From an uncultured Johnsonella sp. (GTDB lineage: Bacteria > Bacillota > Clostridia > Lachnospirales > Lachnospiraceae), in contig CAJPUK010000010.1 in assembly GCA_905373785.1 (NCBI GenBank), positions 1 through 27,635 of the forward strand: 27,635 nucleotides of DNA, in the 5' to 3' direction. A program made the position numbers and the translations under genes. Every line of letters begins with the position of its first letter. The first letter of the stretch is position 1. This document shows, one piece after another, positions 1 through 7,077 of the stretch. The notes beneath the pieces were generated by a model, which worked only from the letters and a program-made list of their open reading frames with translations, was not told the DNA's origin and ran no database searches.

Positions 1-806
1 CCTGCCCACTCCTTAGGAAAAGGCTGTCTTTGTTTATTAGTCTCCTCCAGACTCGGCGGTATCGCTACAATACAAAACTCTCCATCCATGCCTATATATG
101 TGCCGTACAAAAGCTCCTTAGCCTTGGGATTTTCACTTTTTAAAACCGTAATCTGCCAATTAGTAATATATTTCCCTAAGTTTACTACCTTATTACTTGC
201 TTTGCTTATTTTATCCTCAACAATATCTATGGCTTTGTATTTGGCTATAACTGATTTGATAAGATTAGACAAAACTGTATAAGCAAAATCAACTGCTTTT
301 ATAAAGCAAGCATCACTATTTGCACCCTCCTCATCCCAACCGGGATTAAATCCTGAGATTATAGAGGATACAGTCAGTTCTTCACTTAATGGAAGTTGTC
401 CATTATCTCTCCCATCAATCCACTTAACCAGCTTGTTGTCTATATCATTAAAACACAGTCCGAGATATATACTTTGACAATTATTCTCTGATAAAACAGT
501 CTTGCCATATCTGTTCCATAACAAGCCAAAACTTGAGTACTTGATTCCATCATCTCGTCTTTCTTCAAAATTTCTTTGATGATGATCATAAGCATTTATT
601 TTAATATCATATACTCCGCCTACATCATACATGATTGTATCAGGAGTCTTATCATGCGCAGACACAGCCCTGGTTCTAAATAACTTAACCTCCATAATCA
701 TGCTAAGCAAGGCAGTTGCAAACACTTCATCCGCATGAAATACGCCCGCATGGGTAATTGCATTTGCTTCTTCAATATTTCTTACAAGTTCGAATTTTTT
801 ATACAT
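1..806 (-). CDS. MYG1/UPF0160-family metal-dependent phosphohydrolase (partial, 3' end outside window)
   Basis: I translated this by hand; 268 codons are visible and the frame stays open to the window edge, so the C-terminus is missing. The N-terminus carries the family signature THAGVFHADEVFATALL (residues about 18-34), followed by YDVGG and YDHHQ, the metal-binding His/Asp motifs of the MYG1 branch of the DHH-like phosphoesterases. The human family member MYG1 is a 3'-5' RNA exonuclease; bacterial members are mostly uncharacterised and about 290 residues long, so little is missing. The ATG at 806 is preceded by AAAGGA at 5 nt spacing. It is co-oriented with the CRISPR array and lies 134 bp beyond its trailer end. 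Any functional link to the array is unproven; the family is widespread outside CRISPR loci. Confidence 0.85.
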   Translation of the reverse strand, partial: MYKKFELVRNIEEANAITHAGVFHADEVFATALLSMIMEVKLFRTRAVSAHDKTPDTIMYDVGGVYDIKINAYDHHQRNFEERRDDGIKYSSFGLLWNRYGKTVLSENNCQSIYLGLCFNDIDNKLVKWIDGRDNGQLPLSEELTVSSIISGFNPGWDEEGANSDACFIKAVDFAYTVLSNLIKSVIAKYKAIDIVEDKISKASNKVVNLGKYITNWQITVLKSENPKAKELLYGTYIGMDGEFCIVAIPPSLEETNKQRQPFPKEWA

Positions 807-1261
807 ATACTTCCTTTCGGTATTGTAATACTGTGCGACAGTTGCTGTGCCACTCAAGTAAATAGGTTACTATAAATACATGCTTAAGGCAATGATTTAT
901 GTTTTATGGGATTGATAGGATGTTGGGGTATGGGAATTGAGGGGACATCCCCTTGCGGGGGTATCATTTCTAATCGAAGAAGTAGAAAACGAAAGACTCC
1001 CGACAGAACTTGTTTCCGTCCCCTTATCGGGGTTATCATTTCTAATGAGAGTTAAGCCTCTTGTAAGTGACATGTATATTCGTTTCCGTCCCCTTATCGG
1101 GGTTATCATTTCTAATGCGTTAAATACTTTAGAGAGCAAATGGGGGGATTTGTGTTTCCGTCCCCTTATCGGGGTTATCATTTCTAATCACCTTATGGGC
1201 TATCATGAACCCGAACCTATCAGGTATTTCCGTCCCCTTATCGGGGTTATCATTTCTAATC

Positions 1262-1298
1262 AATGATTGTTTTGTTTTTTTCATCAAATGTGGCAATT
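1262..1298 (-). other. CRISPR spacer 12, self-targeting (matches AbrB-like gene at 12542-12578)
   Basis: The reverse complement of this spacer is identical over 37 nt to plus-strand positions 12542-12578; the repeat-derived base next to it (1299) also matches 12541. The only differing base, 1261, lies where a 36-nt repeat would begin and so is probably repeat. The crRNA guide has the same sense as the + strand AbrB-like gene, so it can pair only with the minus strand or an antisense transcript. Confidence 0.95.
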
Positions 1299-1334
1299 AT
1301 TTCCGTCCCCTTATCGGGGTTATCATTTCTAATC

Positions 1335-1371
1335 TTTAACTGAGCGAAAGACAAGAATGGAGATTATATGC
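1335..1371 (-). other. CRISPR spacer 11, self-targeting (matches IS30 transposase at 11383-11419)
   Basis: The plus-strand spacer reads TTTAACTGAGCG...GATTATATGC. This is identical over 37 nt to the coding strand of the transposase gene (complement of 11383-11419). Because the array is transcribed leftwards, the crRNA guide is antisense to the transposase mRNA, the orientation type III complexes need for RNA cleavage. Confidence 0.96.
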
Positions 1372-2118
1372 ATTTCCGTCCCCTTATCGGGGTTATCATT
1401 TCTAATCTAATGTGTTAAATACTTCTATTGTTACACTTCATTTCCGTCCCCTTATCGGGGTTATCATTTCTAATGAAATGAAACCAGAGTATTATGAAAT
1501 GCTCGATAATTATTTCCGTCCCCTTATCGGGGTTATCATTTCTAATGACATTCAAATGCTGGCTAATTCTGCCCTTATATTAATTTCCGTCCCCTTATCG
1601 GGGTTATCATTTCTAATGCAATAAAAAACTTGCTACACTATTATTTTAGTGTAGTATTTCCGTCCCCTTATCGGGGTTATCATTTCTAATAGTAAAAGAA
1701 ATATCATTGCTATAAATCCTATCACAATTTCCGTCCCCTTATCGGGGTTATCATTTCTAATGATGAAGAGGAGTATGACGAAAAGGACGAGGAAAATTTC
1801 CGTCCCCTTATCGGGGTTATCATTTCTAATGTCCGTAACAAAGAAAGACCTAATAGATTTACTAAAATTTCCGTCCCCTTATCGGGGTTATCATTTCTAA
1901 TTTAAAAAAGAAGAACCTGCTAACTGGGAGCGAATAAGATTTCCGTCCCCTTATCGGGGTTATCATTTCTAATATAACCGCCCTTGATTAGCATACAGTA
2001 CCTTGACAATATTTCCGTCCCCTTATCGGGGTTATCATTTCTTTTATAACAGCAAGTTTAAGAGGGGAGGAAAGCGTGAAATATTTCCGTCCCCTTATCG
2101 GGGTTATCATTTCTAATA

Positions 2119-2420
2119 CCCCTCGCCAAGCCCCATAAAACGGGGCTTGAAAATGCCATTTGCGTGGCAAAGCTATTTTTCTATTATTTAGGGTAGGAAT
2201 TATTCTTAATATTGTCGCTACCGCCTTTATTTACAGTAGCCGTCTTAAAATAAAAATTCTTGATACTTTTCTTTACTATAATACCTCATATTTACATCAT
2301 TAATATCTGCTTAATAACTTCTTTGTGTTGAAAGCTATAAGCTGTTCCAAGACCTCGTAATTATATCACAGAATTTAATTTATACCAAGCATATATTTAT
2401 CAAGCTGTATTATATCTCAG
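2119..2420 (-). promoter_or_regulatory. CRISPR leader with probable pre-crRNA promoter
   Basis: This 302-bp AT-rich stretch separates the cas2 stop from the newest repeat and holds no gene that I can support. On the minus strand a promoter can be read: TTGGTA (2383-2388), a 17-bp spacer, and an extended -10 TGATATAAT (TATAAT at 2360-2365), giving a start near 2353 and a leader transcript of about 235 nt. Two hairpins sit near the array: an 8-bp stem at 2127-2149 and a smaller TGCCA/TGGCA stem at 2154-2169. The leader lies opposite the degenerate repeat, which agrees with leftward transcription of the array. Confidence 0.75.
2127..2149 (-). repeat. Leader-end inverted repeat resembling the CRISPR repeat stem
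   Basis: CAAGCCCC (2127-2134) and GGGGCTTG (2142-2149) form a perfect 8-bp stem with a 7-nt loop, about 10 bp from the newest repeat. Like the CRISPR repeat it has a CCCC/GGGG stem with a short AT-rich loop. No U-run follows on either strand, so it is not a standard intrinsic terminator. It may be recognised during spacer integration or may be a decayed repeat. Confidence 0.6.
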
Positions 2421-2729
2421 TTATATTATCACCACCTCCTCAAACTCATCCTCATTAAATTCACCGTATGTTATAATTTCACTATCCTCATAAAGCTTAT
2501 ATATTCTTACATTATCTTCTTTACAAATAAGCCTTTCAAGACCTGTTATAAGTTTAATATATTGTTTTTTATTAAGTTTTGCTTCAAAAGCCGATTTCTG
2601 GACTCTCGTTCCAAAGGATGATAAATACTTGGATAGTTTAAGTCTATGCTTATCATCAGTGATATCATATATTATTAGTACTCTATATTTTAACTCAATA
2701 TCTATCTCTTCTTTCGACTCTTTTTTCAT
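2421..2729 (-). CDS. cas2: CRISPR-associated endoribonuclease/adaptation protein Cas2
   Basis: Cas2 dimerises and bridges two Cas1 dimers to integrate new spacers. This 102-residue protein has the Cas2 ferredoxin-like first strand VLIIYDITDDKHR (residues about 17-29, with the conserved Asp after the strand), then the helix LSKYLSSFGTRVQKSAFEA typical of the family. The N-terminus has about 15 extra charged residues (MKKESKEEIDIELKY) before the usual start of the fold. The start at 2729 is preceded by AAAGGAT. It is the last cas gene before the leader and array, 106 bp downstream of cas1, and is presumably translated from the same operon message. The upstream region holds a duplicated start signal (see separate entry). 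Confidence 0.95.
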   Translation of the reverse strand: MKKESKEEIDIELKYRVLIIYDITDDKHRLKLSKYLSSFGTRVQKSAFEAKLNKKQYIKLITGLERLICKEDNVRIYKLYEDSEIITYGEFNEDEFEEVVII

Positions 2730-2820
2730 ATCTATATCCTTTATTTATATACAAAACCCGGATGTGATTGTAATTATCCCTGACCCTATAACAACTCTTC
2801 TTTCATATCTACATCCTTTA
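2724..2820 (-). repeat. Duplicated Shine-Dalgarno/start region upstream of cas2, with a six-codon minicistron
   Basis: Positions 2724-2743 and 2801-2820 are a 20-nt direct repeat with one mismatch. Each copy holds, on the minus strand, AAAGGAT, a short spacer and ATGAAA. The downstream copy starts cas2. The upstream copy opens a minicistron at 2806-2786 encoding MKEELL followed by TAG. This could be a decayed duplication of the cas2 start or a short leader ORF that tunes cas2 translation. Confidence 0.7.
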
Positions 2821-2835
2821 CCTGTGAAATTAGCT

Positions 2836-3840
2836 TTATTTTATTCTCAGAGGTTTATAATTTGTAAAGTCTTCTTCATCAACACAGGCGGCAAGTGTTT
2901 TTACCTGCCACCATATTGCACGCCTGAAACTTGTAGGAGCGTCCAAATATTCAAGATAATTTATGTTTTTTCGCATTTTTTCTTCAAGCTTTCTTACACA
3001 TATTTTGATTGCATTATCTGACAGTTGTACTGCTCCTGTTTCTTCATCTGTAGTAAACTCTTCTTTACTTATTTCTCTTCCCTGAACTAAGCTAAGTATT
3101 GTAGCATCTGCCAGTACTGCCCTCCACTCTTCTATCATATCGCTTACAAGTGCCGGATGATTTTGTTTTATTTTATGGATAAAACCTATGTAAGGACTTA
3201 GATCCCTATTTTGGAGTTCTGCATATATTTCATAAAATATTATTGTGTAGGCAAAACTCAGCATAGAGTTAAATGCGTCCAAGGGAGGCTGTCTGCTTCT
3301 CCCATTAAAAGCAAACTCCTCCCTTACAATTTTTGACAATGCCCGAAAATACTCCTTTGCAGCCATTCCCTCATAACCCATTACTTCATCTATGCACTCA
3401 CACTGTGATATTTTATTCTCATATATCTCTATTCTTTGGAGTTCTTCTCTTATGTCCTTATCTGAATTTTTCTCATATCTTTTCAGTATGATCCTTTGAT
3501 TATGTACTTTGGCTTTTTGTACCTTTATGGCAAACTCAAGGCAGTCACCGTCATTATCACTTAGATAAACTTGATCTTTGAGTCTTTTTGCATTAAAGTG
3601 AGCGGTGCTTTCGAGTCTGCCGAAGTATTTTCCTTTAGTGGATAGATAAGTAACCTTTATACCGCTTTCAAGGCATAGCTTTTGTGCAGGTATTGTCATT
3701 AACACATTTCCAAATATCATAATAGATTCCAGAGTTTCCTGCGGTACCATTCGCTTTAAGCCATCTTTACACTCTACAACAACTTTTCCTTCAGATACGG
3801 TAATTTTTGAACCCTGTTCTGTAATATAAAGGCAGGACAT
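2836..3840 (-). CDS. cas1: CRISPR-associated integrase Cas1
   Basis: Cas1 is the metal-dependent integrase of spacer acquisition. The 334-residue protein has the N-terminal beta domain (LYITEQGSKITVSEGKVVVE) and a helical catalytic domain. The likely catalytic residues are Glu157 in MGYEGMAAKEYF, His222 in SPYIGFIHK and Asp234 in LVSDMIEEWR, the usual E-H-D arrangement with normal spacing, so it looks active. Length is normal for the family. It begins 24 bp after csm5 and lies between csm5 and cas2, so the adaptation genes follow the effector genes in one leftward operon. Ten spacers have been added after the self-targeting pair, which agrees with a working adaptation module for at least part of the array's history. 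Confidence 0.97.
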   Translation of the reverse strand: MSCLYITEQGSKITVSEGKVVVECKDGLKRMVPQETLESIMIFGNVLMTIPAQKLCLESGIKVTYLSTKGKYFGRLESTAHFNAKRLKDQVYLSDNDGDCLEFAIKVQKAKVHNQRIILKRYEKNSDKDIREELQRIEIYENKISQCECIDEVMGYEGMAAKEYFRALSKIVREEFAFNGRSRQPPLDAFNSMLSFAYTIIFYEIYAELQNRDLSPYIGFIHKIKQNHPALVSDMIEEWRAVLADATILSLVQGREISKEEFTTDEETGAVQLSDNAIKICVRKLEEKMRKNINYLEYLDAPTSFRRAIWWQVKTLAACVDEEDFTNYKPLRIK

Positions 3841-3864
3841 ACAAACCTCCTTAGGATATTAACA

Positions 3865-5010
3865 TCAATACGATTTCAGTGAATCTTCACTATACTTACT
3901 CAAGCAACAAGCTCCAAACTGATAAACTGTATTATTAAATCTTGTACACTTAATCATCCTTGGCGATACCTGTGTATCTCTATCATGACCGACTTTATTG
4001 AACTTTATACTAAGCCACTTAGCTGTAAACTTGACCGCCTTAGTTTTCTCAAAACTCGGATATATTATAGTTTTACTTACAAAACCTGCTCCTCCACCCA
4101 AATAGCATATATACTTATTGTTAAGTTTAGGAGCTTTAGTAAAGTTGCTTGTAAACTTATTCTTATAATCGGCTGAAAAAATCTCTATAGCTTCAAGTAT
4201 ATCTTCTATACTGTATTTACAGAAACTGCTGTCTATAGTTATGCTAAATCTTATCTTTACATTAGGCTTTATACACTCTCTGTACAGCGGTAGGGCAACC
4301 TCTCTTGCAGATAGGCTAAAATCAAGCTTTTGACAAATACACATATCTTCATCGGCTATATACTCACTATCAGATACCATAAAACCTCTTAGACTGTCAT
4401 TTACTTTATTACCCATCTTACATTCGGGATTGGAAAATAAGTTCTTATGAAAAATCTCAGTGTCTATCTCGCCCATAGCCTTGCCAAGTGCCTTTTCCCA
4501 ATCTCCGGGCTTTGTACTCTGACCTAACTGCCTTACTGCAAATTCCAGTTTATCACCTGTCTTTTTTGCATATTCCTTATTCTTTATAAGATACGCAGCT
4601 GTAAGAATTGTTCTAAACATACCCTTTAGGCTGCTGCCGGGTACATAAACCAGTCCCCTTCCATCCCTAACAAATCTATCTATACCTTTTTGTTTTGTTC
4701 CGCCTTGCGAAGTATCTTCAGTATCGAGTAAGGGAATTGTCTTACTTTTCCACTTTTCATACACTTCACTGCCTATATTGTTTTCCTTTAAAAAAGCGGC
4801 TAAATCTTTATTAGAGTCAAGCATATACTCCTGATATCTTCTAAGCAGGTTTCTTCTAATCAGATATTCAAACATTTCTTTCGTATCTATAAGTACGACC
4901 TTATTCTTAAAAAATATGGCTTCTTTTTTATTGGTATTATAACCGCTTCCTATAAAAACAGGTCCCAGTGTTGTAAGTTCAATATCATATTTTTTCAAAT
5001 AAGCTCCCAT
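3865..5010 (-). CDS. csm5: Type III-A effector subunit Csm5 (RAMP, crRNA 3'-end region)
   Basis: Csm5 is the Cas7-like RAMP subunit capping the Csm complex at the crRNA 3' end; in staphylococci it also helps recruit host nucleases that trim the crRNA. The 381-residue protein begins with the RAMP strand DIELTTLGPVFIGSGYN and carries the glycine-rich RAMP segment YVPGSSLKGMFRTILTAAYL (residues about 122-141), as expected of Csm5. Its ATG overlaps the csm4 stop by one base (TAATG type), pointing to translational coupling. Length and position after csm4 fit the family. No truncation is seen. Confidence 0.93.
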   Translation of the reverse strand: MGAYLKKYDIELTTLGPVFIGSGYNTNKKEAIFFKNKVVLIDTKEMFEYLIRRNLLRRYQEYMLDSNKDLAAFLKENNIGSEVYEKWKSKTIPLLDTEDTSQGGTKQKGIDRFVRDGRGLVYVPGSSLKGMFRTILTAAYLIKNKEYAKKTGDKLEFAVRQLGQSTKPGDWEKALGKAMGEIDTEIFHKNLFSNPECKMGNKVNDSLRGFMVSDSEYIADEDMCICQKLDFSLSAREVALPLYRECIKPNVKIRFSITIDSSFCKYSIEDILEAIEIFSADYKNKFTSNFTKAPKLNNKYICYLGGGAGFVSKTIIYPSFEKTKAVKFTAKWLSIKFNKVGHDRDTQVSPRMIKCTRFNNTVYQFGACCLSKYSEDSLKSY

Positions 5011-5957
5011 TACCTCACCCCCATAAAAAACGGTATGCCGTATCTATATACAGGATGTGTGCCTATATTTTTATCTCTCTCCGACACATCATATATATCA
5101 CCTGTAAATTCATTAATATATACCGAACCTGCCTCAAGCATATATATGTCTTTCTTTTTTCTAAATGTATTCGCATAGCTTGAAGATGCTATAAAACCGC
5201 TTCTTTTAACAATTATATATGAGGCTTTATCAAGACTTTTTTCAAGTTCCTCTTCTTTAGGTAAACATATCGATAAGGACATATATTGTTTGTAGCCTTC
5301 CTTATTCTCAAGGCTTTTTATTACATCCTCACTTGGAGTTATTATCTCTGATTTGAAGTTTCCGTAGCCTGAGGATACTTTACCTCCTATACCGGTATGG
5401 GATAAACTTTTTATAAGTTTATTAAGCACTTCAAAGTCTTTTTCTTCTTCAAAGCCTACAAAAAAGTATAAACCGCTTCCTTTTTTATACTTAAATACTT
5501 CTATGGCATACAGGTTATTTACCTCATCTTCTTTAGCACTTTGCATTGATACTTTTTCAACTAAAGAAAAATTTCCCAAATTGTTACTGAATGTATCCTC
5601 TTCCTGCTTTATATCCAAGTTTCCTTCTATAAAATCTCTAAACTTTGACAGAGGTATGTACTTTAACTTTTTCAATGCTTTCTTTATTACAGAATCACCT
5701 TCATTATCCTTTTTTAATTGTATAATGGGCTTCGGTACATAATACTCATCCTTTATATAGGGAAATGCATTGGAAATTTTTACTTTTCCTTTTTTAAATA
5801 AATCCAACATCACATTAGATAAGTCATATTTTAATGCCTCTATAAATAAAGCCGAAAATATAGTGTCTGCACTCAGTACATTTTGACTTTTTTCCAGACC
5901 GCCTCTGCCAAAATGAACAGCCGTACTAAATTCTAATTTTAGTATTTTATACTTCAT
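5010..5957 (-). CDS. csm4: Type III-A effector subunit Csm4 (Cas5-like, binds crRNA 5' tag)
   Basis: Csm4 is the Cas5-type RAMP that holds the crRNA 5' tag and contacts Csm1. The 315-residue protein starts KYKILKLEFSTAVHFGRGG, followed by LSADTIFSALFIEALK, the typical Csm4 N-terminus. A glycine-rich stretch GIGGKVSSGYGNF lies near residue 190, and the protein ends with YRYGIPFFMGV, also typical. It starts one base after the csm3 stop and overlaps csm5 by one base, so the RAMP genes are tightly coupled. Confidence 0.94.
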   Translation of the reverse strand: MKYKILKLEFSTAVHFGRGGLEKSQNVLSADTIFSALFIEALKYDLSNVMLDLFKKGKVKISNAFPYIKDEYYVPKPIIQLKKDNEGDSVIKKALKKLKYIPLSKFRDFIEGNLDIKQEEDTFSNNLGNFSLVEKVSMQSAKEDEVNNLYAIEVFKYKKGSGLYFFVGFEEEKDFEVLNKLIKSLSHTGIGGKVSSGYGNFKSEIITPSEDVIKSLENKEGYKQYMSLSICLPKEEELEKSLDKASYIIVKRSGFIASSSYANTFRKKKDIYMLEAGSVYINEFTGDIYDVSERDKNIGTHPVYRYGIPFFMGVR

Positions 5958-5958
5958 A

Positions 5959-6636
5959 CTACACTTCCTTTAATATATTCTTGCAGCTTTCTATTACATT
6001 TTTACAATTTTCATCTTCCTCATCTACTATTAATGCCTTTACATCCAAGTCTTTTATGTCCACTCTGCCATATCCTCTTGAGCCGTTTGCACCCAGATAA
6101 TCGTATTTTAAGAGTTTAAAAGCCATTTTGAGCAGCTTGAAATCTTCCTCTATTTCGCTCTCATTTTCTATATTGTAGATAAGACTCATATCGTACCTTA
6201 TACCTTTTATCGCTCTTTCTATCTGCCTTGGATTGGCTACACCGGTAGACCTTGTAATAGTATTTTCAAACTTTATTTCTGTAGCATCCATGTCTGAGTT
6301 TTCCAGTTCTTCCCTGCTTTCCTCGCTCATAAATATATCTGAAAAATATATTCTGCTTGTCTTAGGATTCTTAGACTCTGCATGACCGAAAAGTCTTTTT
6401 ATCCTGTCATCATCTTTATTATGTTCTTTTGGAAGATTCCCAAAACTTAGCTGCTTTGATAAAAGAGAGCGCAGTTTTCCCTTAAGACTGCTTCCGGGTA
6501 TCATAGGTAAGTCATCCTGTATATCTTTTATTACTACCGAGTCAACCGCTCCTATTGCAGCAAATTGTGAACCTCCACCTATATGAAGTCCTGTTAATGA
6601 CTCTATAACTCCACTTATTTCAAGTTTTCCATACAT
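5959..6636 (-). CDS. csm3: Type III-A backbone subunit and target RNase Csm3
   Basis: Csm3 (Cas7 family) forms the filament along the crRNA and cleaves target RNA at 6-nt intervals. The 225-residue protein contains LTGLHIGGGSQFAAIGAVDS, in which Asp32 of AVDSVV corresponds to the catalytic aspartate (Asp32/Asp33 in studied homologues). Next comes MIPGSSLKGKLRSLL, the RAMP loop. Further on are SRGYGRVDI and the thumb-like ITRSTGVANPRQIER. The catalytic Asp is intact, so target RNA cleavage is predicted to be active. This matters because spacer 11 gives a crRNA antisense to the transposase message. Confidence 0.96.
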   Translation of the reverse strand: MYGKLEISGVIESLTGLHIGGGSQFAAIGAVDSVVIKDIQDDLPMIPGSSLKGKLRSLLSKQLSFGNLPKEHNKDDDRIKRLFGHAESKNPKTSRIYFSDIFMSEESREELENSDMDATEIKFENTITRSTGVANPRQIERAIKGIRYDMSLIYNIENESEIEEDFKLLKMAFKLLKYDYLGANGSRGYGRVDIKDLDVKALIVDEEDENCKNVIESCKNILKEV

Positions 6637-6648
6637 ATCTTTATCCTC

Positions 6649-7077
6649 CTATTCGTCCCTTCCGCCACGATATTTTCTATATGCAACCAAAGCTTCCATG
6701 TAATGGCAAAATAATATTAACTTACTTTTATCGCTACCTATTTTATCTATTTGCTCTATAAGCTGAGCCTCTTCCACAAAACTTCTAACTGTTGCTTCTC
6801 TTCCTGCCTCATATATGGTATGCAGCTTAAAGTATTGTATTTTCACCCTTATGGCATTATCCAAAGTATTTGTCTTTATACGCCTTGCTTTAACATATAT
6901 ATCACTTAGCATTGCCAGCAGTTTTCTGATTTTTGAAGTTGTAAGAATCTTTCTATTCTCCATAAGTTTTAATATGACTTTTTCAGCCTGCTCTACATAA
7001 TTATCATTTTCAAGTACTATAGGTGTTCTCTTCTTTTCCACTACACCTCTTCCCTTAAAATTTCTATCATCATACAT
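6649..7077 (-). CDS. csm2: Type III-A small subunit Csm2 (Cas11)
   Basis: Csm2 is the helical small subunit lining the crRNA-target duplex. The 142-residue protein is strongly basic and helical, with the Csm2 core AEKVILKLMENRKILTTSKI followed by RKLLAMLSDIYVKARR, and an ending LFCHYMEALVAYRKYRGGRD. Its start overlaps the csm1 stop by 8 bp and csm3 follows after 12 bp. Length is normal for Csm2. Confidence 0.93.
   Translation of the reverse strand: MYDDRNFKGRGVVEKKRTPIVLENDNYVEQAEKVILKLMENRKILTTSKIRKLLAMLSDIYVKARRIKTNTLDNAIRVKIQYFKLHTIYEAGREATVRSFVEEAQLIEQIDKIGSDKSKLILFCHYMEALVAYRKYRGGRDE

Larger units (their letters stand above)
941..2118 (-). CRISPR. Type III-A CRISPR array, 16 repeats plus one degenerate terminal repeat, 16 spacers
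   Basis: Plus-strand repeat cores of 34 nt start at 1013, 1083, 1155, 1227, 1300, 1373, 1441, 1513, 1584, 1657, 1728, 1797, 1868, 1940, 2012 and 2084, with a spacing of 68-73 nt. The repeat at 941-974 keeps only the CCCCTT...GGGG core and the TATCATTTCTAAT end, so it marks the leader-distal end. In the transcribed (minus) orientation the repeat begins ATTAGAAATG, has the stem CCCC-GATAA-GGGG and ends GGGGACGGAAAY. This matches type III-A repeats of streptococci and staphylococci, which end GGGGACGGAAAC or GGGGACGAGAAC, so the crRNA 5' tag would be ACGGAAAY. Counting variable end bases the repeat is probably 36 nt. Spacers, numbered from the leader, run from spacer 1 (2046-2083) to spacer 16 (975-1012). 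Spacers 11 and 12 match sequences elsewhere in this window. Confidence 0.98.

Noticed and set aside
897..2170. Several open frames across the CRISPR array (for example 897-1181, 937-1266, 1412-1624, 1988-2170)
   Set aside because: Their translations simply repeat the peptide of the CRISPR repeat; they are frames through the array, not genes.
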